Notes under the pieces: generated by a model | What the model saw: only the letters and a program-made list of their open reading frames with translations | Told to the model about the DNA's origin: nothing | Database searches by the model: none | Shown: positions 11,989-24,275 of the stretch, piece by piece | Layout of the letters: each line of letters starts with the position of its first letter | Position numbering within the stretch: the first letter of the stretch is position 1 | Assembly (NCBI GenBank): GCA_022829145.1 | Contig: CM040743.1 | Span: forward strand, 36,063,841-36,127,840 | DNA length: 64,000 nt | Reading direction: 5' to 3' | DNA from: Albula goreensis | Taxonomy: Eukaryota; Chordata; Actinopteri; Albuliformes; Albulidae | Made by a program: the position numbers and the translations under genes

Positions 11989-14900
11989 CACTGAGAGACA
12001 CAGAGCAGGAAACAGATCCCTTTTCTTCAGTCTACAGCATCTTGGTTTAAACCATTCCTGTGGATTTGACCAAAGGCTGCTGTCTAAAAAAAAAAAAAAA
12101 AAAAAAAACCCACAAACATGCAGTTACAAGTTCAGCAGGGACAGGGTTGAAAGATAGCTTACGCAGTTTGTGGAAACAGGCCTTCCGAAAAGAGAAAAAG
12201 ATGGTCACATCAGAGAATGTTTTTCCTCATTCATCTTGAGAAATATTTTGATGTTATCATCTCAGAATATTTTCTTCAACTGTAAAGCATATTTCTGTAG
12301 TTTAGCAAACACAGAACTCTTTGATGTGCCAGGACAGTCAGCATACCACCCCAATGAAAAATTTATATTTGGGAACATAAAATAAGGAATGCAAACTGTC
12401 TCCAAAAATGATAAATATTTAAATCTGTTTTGAAATATCATATGCTATTTCATATATCAATACAAATTATACTGATTGTTGCAAAGTAAATGACACAGAA
12501 TTATGTACTTAAACAATAAACAGAGCAGTTTAGACCAGTTTTCTTTGTAATTCCCTTACTTGACTTCCACAACATGACACTTAAAAATTTTCAGCATTAG
12601 ACAAAAACCCTTTCATTCAAAAAAGCAGATTTGTCAATTCCATGTATGTCAGAGCAAGAAAATAATTATATTAATTCAGACAGTATGCTTGCAGTGCTGT
12701 GACTGGTGCGCAACATTGTCTTTGAAGGTCAAAGGTCAGCGTGTTGCATGCTGGCGCAGGCTATGCTCATAAACCAGCTTGGTCTGGTCACCAATTTTAT
12801 GAGAGCTGTTTGAGAGAGAGAAACCTCTGTACCTCTAGAACCAATAATAGAAGAGTTCACCCACTGTAAATATCAAAGCTGTTTTCTTTGAACTTTTTTT
12901 GTGTGTGTCTTCTTGGCCTCTGCAAACTCTATTCTTCCTCTGTGTTTTGAGCATGAGTAAAAGGAAATATAACCATGTAAAGAGACCACATTGATTTTCT
13001 CACAAATGCATTAGCAAAAAGGACTCCCTTGAAAACCATGGTGCCATCACCATGGTGAGACCATCACAGGTTATACTTTGCCAATAGTAAAACATAATAA
13101 GTCAAACATTGCCAATGGCAAGCGGTGGTTGGGTTTTTTTTTTTTTTTTTTTTTTTGCAGTTTCTGGTGTGGGAATCTAGTTTTTTTGTTCCATATTGGC
13201 CACCCCAAGATTTAAACTGGCAAAGATTTGCCAATTACAACAAATTTCCTTCATTGATGTTTATATACAAAAAAAAAAAAAAAAACAGGCACCAGATTTT
13301 TTATGCACTATTCAAATAGCTTGAAGTATTTTCTGGGGGTTAAATTGGGATTTTCTATGTATATTTAACAAAAGGTTTCCCTTTATGGAAGGAGTGTAAT
13401 GGTGTCTTAAGGGAAGCTGTAAAGTAGCTCGGGAAGCAGGAGACATGGCTGGAGTTAAATTCATGTCTTTATGTGATTTCATCTTGAAACTTGGGTTTTT
13501 CTTAGCTCAGCTTCATGATGGGAAAATGATATTATGTGAAACATAGCTGACCAATGAAACTAAGATCATGATTAGGGCTCAAGGAATACGTTGACGACTG
13601 ACATCGATGGATTTTACTTTCCACATGACCCTGAGCAGTAGCGAGAGCATTCTGAGACAGTAGTGCCAATCTCTGTGAAATGGTGATTATGGCTTTGTGG
13701 TACAGAGAGGTGAAGCACATGCAGGTGTCTCTCACCAACTTTTGAAATCCTGTCAAATGTGGATCTAAAAACATGGAAACAAACGCACTGCAGACAAAGG
13801 CTGACTACATGATTTCATTAAACCAACTTCTCAGAGGCACACAAACCAGTCTGTACATAGCAGGGTGACTTTTTTGTTTTATAGGGAAAAGCCCTAGGTA
13901 CCCTTTAAAGCTGGAGATGAAAAATTCCCTGTAGTTAAAAGCTGCTTAATAAGAAAATAAGGGCTAAGATCTGTCTGCAGGCATATTAAAAAGAATAAAA
14001 AATAAGTCTCAGAGAGACAAAACACACTGGGCTCTATTTTAAGGATACAAACGTCCGCACAAGAAAAGAGCAAAACATCTGAATCCATTTAAATGGCACT
14101 AGTATATGCAATGTAAACTGGCTGGTAACACCCTTTAATTAGGTTCAAATCTGGGTCTGACACCATTGATCAGTAAAGACACTGAAAATTCCCTTTAAAA
14201 GAGGGTTCACCTTCAGGTTACATCAGTGTTGGATTCTGGGAACTATACAGAGAACCAACTCTTTGGCATTTTGTCATTGACACTCCAAGAAGTTTTCAAT
14301 ATTGTACTTACCAGACCTTTTTGTCTGTTGTTCTGTTGTTTTGGGGCAACAGGTACACCACAGAGCAGTGCCCTACTTTGTGATTGATTTATCTAGGTTA
14401 GCCTCAAAGAACACTGGCCTCTTTGAAAGCGCAGAGAAAGGAGGCAAAAATGCAGGTGCGTGACAGGCTTACAGGGTCATGGTTTCTGGGGGGAATGAAA
14501 AAGAAGTGACACTCACCAAGGTTCCACTTGAGCCCCGTGGTGGTGGTGATGCAGGGCCCCCCTACAGGGATCAAGCTGCACCATGCCCCCTCCAGTCCTG
14601 TGTCCACATTAAGCGAGTGACGCCTCCCCTGCAGAGAGACCATAATGACCTGCTTAGCCCACAACGCCATGTACAACAGCAGGTCTGCCATTCACATTAC
14701 AGTACCAGCAGGGCCGCAGGGTCCCCACTTCATGCTGTTTCTGACACAAATGACTGCCTGCTCAATTTAACGAGGTTTCATGGGACACATTCTACAACAT
14801 AAAAGGGTACCAGGATAGACGTTCCACAGATATTAACACTCTTGCTGGGCCAGGGCTCTGTATTTAGATGTCTCTGACTGAAATTACTACTTACTGAACT

Positions 14901-17900
14901 TGATTAAGGTTTCACAGGACACATCTAAGTCCTTACCGGGAAACTGAAACAAAAGCTATTGTGTGATTCTGTCAGACAAAGAACTCAGAAGTCCTATGAG
15001 TTATACCAGGGAGCCATTCAGAAATCAGCTTTGAGAGGGGAATTAAGGTCTAACGTTTTGTACAAGTGTACATGATACATTTGGTACATATAATGAGCAC
15101 AGTTACTTGTAGTGTAAAATAAAGAGTATGAAAGTAAATATTTGCATTGCTCAACAAATTCCGAACTCCAGTCAGGAGGAAAGCACTTTTCACATTCTCA
15201 TAATCCTCTATAAACAAATGCACATACCAGGAGTTGTTTTTAAGCACTATATTATTTCAGTTTGACAGTTGATGTGAGGGATTGATGAAAACAGTAAATG
15301 AAGATTATTTTTCTAGCATGTGATCAATGCACCAGACTAAATTCATCTTAACTATCAGACATATATTTCAATCAAGATATAATCCTGAAGTGTACATACT
15401 AAGTATACTCTTATGCAGTTATGGCTTGTCTCCTTTTCATAGGACAATAATATAGCCTCCTGATATACTAATACAGTCACAGTAAAAAAAAAAAAAAAAG
15501 AAGTTGAAAATTAACTTAAAGTTATATAGAGTTCAGGGGGTATAAAATTGTAATGCACAAACAGTTTTAAAAAATCCAGTAAACTGTCCATGTTAATAAC
15601 TTCTAAACCAGAGGTCTTTTTGATCTTAATGAATCATGATTGCTATTCAGTTTCCAAAGTAAACATCTAAAAGACATATTAATATTTAAAATGAGCATCT
15701 GTGAATTTGTAACTTCTAAGTTTCATATAATAACCACTAATAACCACAAGTAAAGGGGTGCTTAACAAAAAAGCCTTTCTATGAACTTAATTTTCAAACA
15801 GGTCATATTGTGGCTCAGACGAATATAAATCGAGCTTCAGCTATATTTGTTCTTTCATGACATTTCATGACACCTCATACTGGTTTAAAAACAGTAAACA
15901 ACATGGAATGATTCTAATATACCAGTCCTCATTGTGCCCCAACAGGAGTGATACAGTTTTCATTTCTCAATTTACCTAATCATGCTTGAACAAAAATGTG
16001 AAAAATAGTCTATATTCTGACCACTACACAGAAACAGAGTCCCTGTTAAGACAATGAATAAATGTATAGTTATGTCTATCAACACCTGCAAAGGCAATGT
16101 GGTAGAGTAAAAATAGTATCACAGCGATTAGGATCCTGCAGTGATCCTAATTATAGAACATTTATGACTAATGTATCTTTTCCACATACAAACATCTTTA
16201 CAGTTGTACATGTACAGAACATACATTTAAGAAGAATAAGAAGGAAAGCAGCAGAAAAGTGCAAGGAGAACATTTTGGAGTCCAGAATCACCTTTAATAC
16301 TAGCCAACGACATGAGAAACCTTTTTACAGTCATGTCTGGGGAAAGATATGGTTTGTGGTTCGACAAACACAGAATAAGATTCCAAGTCTGGGGAAACTA
16401 AGGAACTAACGTTGAAGAGAGGATGGCAATTAGGTTGTTCACTTCTGCTGAATTCATAATAAGAATTTTTTTTTACATTTCCAAACAATCCCAGTTTCAA
16501 CAGACTAAGAAGTGATAATTTAGGAGGAGTAGTCATTTTGCTGAGTTATTATGAGACACTGGAACATTTTCTGAAAACAGGCACAGAATAATAAGTGCAC
16601 AAAGCAATTTTTTTTTTATTAAAAAAATTTCTCAATCTTTCAAAATTCAGTTCCTGAACAAAAAAATTTCACTAGCAAAAAAAAATCAATATCAATATCA
16701 ACTAATTTGAATTAAAGTTGGACTTTGCAAGGCAGCTGAAGGAGAAGAATGTCTGCATCCTTACCGCCCTGAGCAAATAGGCCAGTGAAGAACCCTGGAT
16801 GACCACGACGGGTAGATCTGTCATCTTCTGAGCATGGAAAAGAGTCTCCACAGAGGCCATTATCTGATCAAAGCGTCCCCCCAGCCCACCCAGAGTAACT
16901 ATAGTATCCACCTGAAGAGGAAGTCAAACATTAATTACATACACTATTGCAGCTATACTAATTAACATGTTAAAATACTAATGCATTAGCTGAACAAACA
17001 AGTTCTGAAATACAATAATCAGGTTTATTTTTAACCAGATTAAATGTATAATGAGTTCTCCACAGAGCAGTTCAGCCAGCAAAGAATCTTTTTTTGTTTG
17101 TTTTAAAAAGCCAATTTAAAATAATGAAGCCATAAATATCCGGTGTCATGATACAGTCGTCTGCAGCCAATTTGGACAACAGCAAAACAGAGTACAGGCC
17201 TCCCATGGGGAATTTATATTTATTTTGGTTTTAAGGTAGCTGCAGAAGACACTGCAGTAGAAAAAAGGAAAAATGTATTGAACGTATTTGGAATAGAGTT
17301 TAATTTCCTTATTGCACATAAGGGAACTGTGACTGTTTTTAAAATGTGGTATATTAAGAAAATTAAATACTTATTATAAAAATGCTCTAACCAATGTCAA
17401 GGCTGACAGGCAGTATATAATCAGAAGATTGTAATCCTGTGTTGTATTTATGATTCAGAGTAAGATATATAACCTGAATTGCTCAATTTAGTATCAGCTG
17501 TGTAACGATCACATTTTTGTTTGGCAAATGGTAAAATCAGACTCAGTGTATCCTTATGTGGAAGCATTGATATACATGTGCAATTTATGAAATATGCATA
17601 AAATATACTTAAAAGTGGAAATTATGCTGACAGCTAGCTGACACATCTCTACAGTCTCCAGGAGTCTGATTTGAACTCCTGCTCTAAATTGATGGGAAGA
17701 AGGTCCTTGGGGCTGAACAGACTCCAGGAGGCCCGACCCCTGTGGATCACCTGCCCCAGATGAACTCCTGCCGCTAATTTGACTTTTCTTGATTGCATCT
17801 GATGGGGTGTGCCTTATCTTTGTTCCCTTTCCATGAAATATTAATTGTAACAAAAGGTTGGGTTACATGAAACAACTGAATATATGAAAGGGATTGGAGA

Positions 17901-20900
17901 TCAGCCTTGATCTTTTCATTTTAATTAATTTTTTCATGTTGAGCACATACAGGTTAAAAAGGCAATGACTCTACATGAGGTGTAATTTAGTAGAACAATC
18001 AGCTGCGGATAGATGAGCCTTATTTAAAATCTGCACACTTGATACTCAGGGAAAACAAACATCAGAAACGAATTCAGAACAATTTTCGGTTTAGACATCA
18101 AAATTTTGTATTGTCCCTCTCCTCTACGGCACGCTCATCAACCTGCGGTGAGGAAACTCAGAAAATTAAAAACAAACACAATTATCTAAATCACCATCCT
18201 GAAAATGCCAATTGCATGATGAGTCTCACATTTTTTTCCCCCAAACTTCTGGCTTCCCTTCAGTGTCTTTTTACTCTGTCTGTTCTACAGTCACAGAATA
18301 CTAAGAAGATGTGTCTGCTTTGGCAGCTGACAGTAAAATAAAACAAATTATTCGGACAAAATAATATTTCAACACAAGGCAGTCTCAGAGGTGATATTTT
18401 CTTTAACGGGTCACTGGTCCACTCTGTGCAAGTGGCATGAAATACCTCTGAACTGGACTCCCAGTGTCCTGGCTTAAATAGACAGCGCAGAATGGGAGTA
18501 GATGAGATCGATCTGAAAAGGGGGTTGGAATTAACATTACCTGCAAATCTTGCTTTTGAATCTCCTCCAGCATAATTCTGAGGCACTTAGTAAAGTCGGT
18601 TAGGTCCTGATCTGCTGTCTCTATGAGCTTGCATTTCTTCAGCAGCAGCGTAATTAGAGGAGGTAAGAGGAGACAGGAGACATATTACAGAGGAGTAGAC
18701 AAGAAATACATCTCTGACAGGCCTGATGAAAGGTTAAAGGCTTAGGGAAACATTTACGCATTTTTAAAAATACCGTATGGATAAGATAGGCAATTTAGTA
18801 CTTCAGTAAAAAACTGCTGAATATCATGCATACAGCCCACAGTACAAATGTGCTCAACTCTGCTCTAGGTCATAATACATGTATTTGTTTAATTAAATAC
18901 AAATGGGGAATAGGTATGACAGACATTCAAGTACATAATTTTTGGCAAAACAGCACATAAGTTCTCATATTCTGATTTTCATTTTATATGTCACATTTTC
19001 ATAAGGGTGCAATACAACACAAAAAATTGGATATAGAGTTTTGGAATACCTTTTCCTCATAAAAGGCTTTTACTTCTGGTGTAATGGAATCAAAATCCCC
19101 ACTGATGTAGTCTGGCAGAAAACTAGACAGGATGAAAATGGGGAAAGATGAATAAGTAAACGGAGGTAGACTGGTACCTTTATTCTCTGGCAATTCAGCC
19201 CAAAATGTGACCGTGGTCCTACAAATCTGTGGTGATAGGTCTATATGGGAGAGACTTAGCTGCTATTGTCACACCAACAGTGAGTTAGAACAGAAAAGCC
19301 CGAAAAGAAATAGAACACCACCCATGAATAGACACAAGATTTCTGGACTTCACCCCTGAACATTTAAAATGCCCAAATCTATATGGGTTAGCTCTGACAG
19401 ATGTGGTAAGCCCTTCTGTAGGATTACATTCAGCCTGGATACATACTCAAAATTACTTCACATGATACTCCTCAATATATAAGCTACTTCCATTTGACCA
19501 TATCTGTCTGTTTAAAAGAATGTACAGTCTGTATGCATGGCAAATTTGTGCTTATTTCATACTTGCACATAGCCAGTAAGAGCCTGGTAATGGACTATCC
19601 TGTAGATGATACTTGTGTTGATTTTTATAACCAAAGCTTCAAAACCATATTGCATTTTAGCATATCTGTGTCACAACAGAAAATAATATCTCCTGTTGAC
19701 CACTATTTCTTGGCATTACACAATTTTTATGTCAGCAGTCAGTATTCTCATATTGTAAAACCCACAAAGGTTTTAAATTACTGTCTAGTTTGAGAAAATA
19801 AAAACATGCTAGGTTTAGAGGAATGTTTATATCACTGATTTATATCGGTGATAAACAAATTTGAAACAGCAATGTGACTAGCATTAATAATTTCCAGAAG
19901 GTACCGTTTCCAGAAGGTTGCAGGAGTAAAATACAACAGTAACCCTCATTTACGGTAAATCAGCGGCACACAGCCAAGCATCATCCCCTAGATTAACTTA
20001 GATCCCACTGAGCCACCGTACAATGCGTAAGAGACTATCTGCACGTGTGATGAGTTCTGAAGGCCTTGAAGCTTTTAGAGCACGTTAGCCTCCCTGCTTG
20101 ACTCTGCAGTAAACACAGTGAGTGGGCCTTGGGCACAGGTGAACCCGTCGCCACTTTACAGTGAGCGAGTCCAAATAGAACTTGTCCCTTTGGTAATTAC
20201 GAGTCGATGCATTTCCCCCTTAACCAGCACAGGCAGAAATAGATGGCAAAATGTGCAAATTCAATCACTTTGAAATGCAGACGCGGAAGTGTGCCAATTA
20301 TACACGGGCAGTTAAAGTCTCATTTTTCCAACTGAAATACTAAAATGGGGGTGGAGGGGGGGTATTCAAAGGAATCGAGACCAGCTTTATTAGGCTTGAC
20401 AGGAGAGGGCTAGTTTTGCCAAAGCACGTCAGAGCAACAACACAGAAGCCCAACCTGGCCTAACCCCCCACTTCTTCAGAACATAACCAGCTGAAATAAA
20501 ACAAGCTGTGCAGGTCGGGTTTGTTTGATCTTCTTAACGGTCTACTGACCCAGTGCAGAGCTGAAAGTAAGTGAGAAACACTGTAAAATTAAAGGTTACA
20601 TCAGAATACTTCCTAAGGCAAAAGGGAGGAAACATCTGAACATTGCCATTTCTTTCATTTTCTCTTCTCTGCAACGAATTTCATCTTGAAATCTGGCATG
20701 GATTCCCTTTGGCAACACATACATAATTGCATTACAGTTTCAAAGTGCGCAGTTTTATATGGCATGTTAAATAGGAGCTCATATACATTACTGAGAATCT
20801 GATCCTCCATTGTTTTTACTATTGGGGCTGGGCACAGTGGTCAAGCAGCTTGATTTGTGTCCCTCCAGTTGAAGGTTATTCTCAAATGTAGTGACCCAGG

Positions 20901-23900
20901 ATGAGTCTGTCTGCTAAGTACATACATAATGTAACATGCTGATACAGTGATAAAGTGCAAGCATACAATTAGCTGACTGCAGCAGGCAGAGAGTGGAAGG
21001 TTATGGGAATGTTAAACAAACAGCCAATTACAGCATTCCTTGTTAAATACCTCTACTCTTGTCCTTTTCAAGGATTCTGTGGGTATCGTCAAAGTCTGGA
21101 AGTCACTCCATTATGTTAACTCTGACTCATTCTGTTCAAAAGGGCATTTCCTGGGCTGCTGTTCTCCTCAAACAGGGAATCTATCTATGACTGTTTGGTG
21201 CGGAAGTCATCATGAGTGTCTGAGTGGGGGAACATTACTTGCTTACATGTGCAGATAATGGGAGGAGATCACATTAACAAATCCATACAGCATCAAGATA
21301 CGTGGTGATGTGCAGAATTCATATACTAAACGATAAGCCATCACTTGGAATAAAGAGACTCATTCAAAACTCTACATGCATGCAATTATGGTGTGGATGC
21401 AGACATATGACCACAAGCCCACTTACATGGGTCAGACAGGAGCATAGCTACGCAACAGTCTTGGCAATGGTCAGTAGTTTTGTGGGATCAAATTAGAACC
21501 CAGAGCAAACTGACATAAAAATGAAAAGGAACGACAAAGTCAATACCTTCAGTGCTTACCTTGCATTTTATAAGAAAGGGGTGCTGGCCCAAAACGCAAA
21601 GTGATAAATGTGTTGCTTTTATCACCCCTCTCTAAATCAAAATAAAGTTAGAGTGCAGACATTTTTATTCTAAAGTGAAATAAATGTATTTGATGCAAAG
21701 AATCGAGTACAAAGGCTGTGCATTAAAGATGATGACACCTGGGTTTGATAGCTCCCTTGCAGGTGAGAAGTTCAAGACGCGGCAGCACAGAATCAATCTG
21801 CTTCACTTAGCAATACTCGCCTTTAAGGAACACAAATATCTCTGAGAAAGTGCAATCCACGCTTTCGGAAAACATTTCCAGGCTGGTTTTGTGCCTAACA
21901 ACCTTTCAGTGCAGACTGTTTTTTAACACTGTGCCAATTCATTTTTTTTTTTTTTTTTTTGTTTTGCATCTTGAGTTTTTCCTGTGCTCATTAGTATTCT
22001 GTAGCATTGGGCTGATCTGAATGGATTCAATTCTGTTCAAAGGATTCTTTTTAAACCGATTAAAAAAATAAAGTAGTCAAAAAAAAGTATTGAAAGTTTT
22101 TGGGGTAGCATGGTTTATGGTTCAATCCGCCACCTACACTTAACTCAGAACAGAACAAAAGGAATACAAATGCTATCCTGTCAACAACAGGATATAAGGG
22201 AACCAGTTGGGAGCGCAAACCAGTAATTGGAGCTACCATCTTGTAATAGGCTCTGCTCACAGTCTATTAGTCTTAAGGCTGAATATTAAGCAGAAAGGCA
22301 ATATGGGGACCTTTGGCCGTGTCTGGTTTGGCTGGAAGTTAATCACATAGGCTTCCAATGTTTAGAAAGGACACCGAGCTGAAAGAAATGGCAAAAGCCA
22401 TGAATGACTGGATTCCTAGCTGTGGACATGTATATCACAGATATATTTTAAACACGCTATTCTTTCCCCTCTGTGATCTTTGCACTTTACATTCAAAGTT
22501 AATCAATCTCTCAGGCAGAGTTTGCTGGCTTCCAAGCAAAAGTACATGGGGGGAGGGGTGCGGAGAGAGTGTTCGAGGCTTTTATTAATCCCAAATTTAA
22601 TAAGCTCAGGTACTGCTGGGCAACGGATTTCATTACTGAGCGTGGCTGCCCCAGGGCACACTGAAAAAAAAATATCCAATTGCCATTAGCAAGGAACAGG
22701 GAAAAAAGAAAAAGACATTAAGTACCCTACCACATATGCCCATCTTGAGAAATAAAATAGACGGCTTCACCACCTGCGCTGTTTTTGAGCAATATACACC
22801 AGGTTTCTTTGTCTTGCAAAAGACGCTACGTGTTGCTCATACGGACTTTCATTAGATCAAGCAGGAGAGGCAGTAAAGAGAGATGGAGCTAGTTTCTACC
22901 TGAGGGGGAATTCGACATGGGGTACATCCAGTGCTGAAGCTCCACGTTGCCCTTCCTTCTAGTCCAACTCTCTGATACCATGTTTTCAAAGAAACCAGAA
23001 TGATTTTGTTCTACAACCACATGATGAGCTGGGGGATCTTGGCTCTTGGAAAGACTGCGCTATTATCTTCGGCATGCAGGCTACAGGGAAAATGCCGCAG
23101 AGCCAAACAAAACACTCACAAACCTGGCTGTGATTCTGAATATTAATTCCAAATGTAACATGATTGGGAAAGTACAAACATCAAATATCCACCTCGCTTT
23201 GTAGAAAAACGGATAGCGCTTTTGAATACAAATGCGCATTAAAATAATAAAGTTTGACAACTCTATTCCAAAAAGGAGGAAAAAACATTTAGTGCATTAT
23301 AACCCTTATGAAAAGATGGTGGAACTTTTTTTGTCCTCTTGAAAATTATGCATTTGGGAGAGCTCAGGTGAAGTTAACCAGCTTGTAATCCATTCAGACA
23401 AATGAAGGAGGCCCTATGAAGGGGCAGAGAATACATTTTCTCCTTTTGTTTTTCTCACAAAGGCCAGTTGTTTATTTGGTTTTTCATCCTAAAGCCAACC
23501 AGTCGCGCATGTTGTGCACATAATATTTTGCTCTGTGCTCCTGTTCATATGTAAAATGATCAATTAAGTTCTCAGTGACATTATTCTTTCATTAAGAATG
23601 ATGTTGTGCATACACCTTGATTGATGAATGAGCACAGGTCAAAGTGTAAACAAGATTGCAATCACTTGGTTGAGCCTAATGTGGTCTATAATTTGGTAAA
23701 CACATCATTAAGCCCTTGACAAATGAAACCTGCTTCAAACCTGTTATGTTGTATTCCCACAGATGAGTTTGTGATTTATAACTTCACAACTTTTTTTTTT
23801 TTTTTTTACTCTAGCACCATAGCTTTCAATTAGCATGCACATATTTAATAGCTTGAGCCTACCAGACTGACATTGAAGTAGTCACTGTCATGTCAATAAG

Positions 23901-24244
23901 TCAAGCAACTTTCCTAATTAAAAGTTATTAGTGGAAGCAAAATTGATCAGATGCCATGCATGAAAAATTAGGCCACAGAAAAGTTGAAAATTTCTTGTTA
24001 TCTTGGACCATTAAGTCTATGATTTCTTAACCCCTTAACCACCAGATGAGAGTTGATGTGTCGAGTTGGTTAAATGTTATAATTTTTTATCTTTTTGGTA
24101 TTTTTCTCTTTGTCACAGCTATATCATTTAGCCTAATGCAGCATTCCTCTCCTGCTGATTTAGGATGAGGAAGCTTTGATAAGTGAATCATCTAATTCTC
24201 CTGACGTTGAACCTTAGCTTCTTTCCACATCAACAATTACACAC

Positions 24245-24275
<31 letters not shown>

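Larger units (their letters stand above)
6209..14516 (-). other. tpk1: tpk1 intron 8 (8.3 kb)
   Basis: The intron is bounded by CTTG|GTGAGT (donor, at 14516) and TTTGCAG (acceptor, at 6209). It holds microsatellites at 9155-9192 and 11904-11986 and homopolymers at 12086-12108 (A), 13134-13156 (T) and 13269-13285 (A). It also holds a perfect DR1 site at 12726-12738 and an octamer ATGCAAAT at 8509-8516. Between these the DNA is AT-rich with no coding signal; open frames such as 9735-10088 (minus) match nothing I know. Confidence 0.9.

Noticed and set aside
13020-13075. Two ACCATGGTG repeats around an NcoI-like palindrome
   Set aside because: Too short to distinguish from chance.
22105-22140. 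Possible tRNA or SINE B-box (GGTTCAATCC)
   Set aside because: One base short of consensus, no convincing A-box at the right distance and no cloverleaf.
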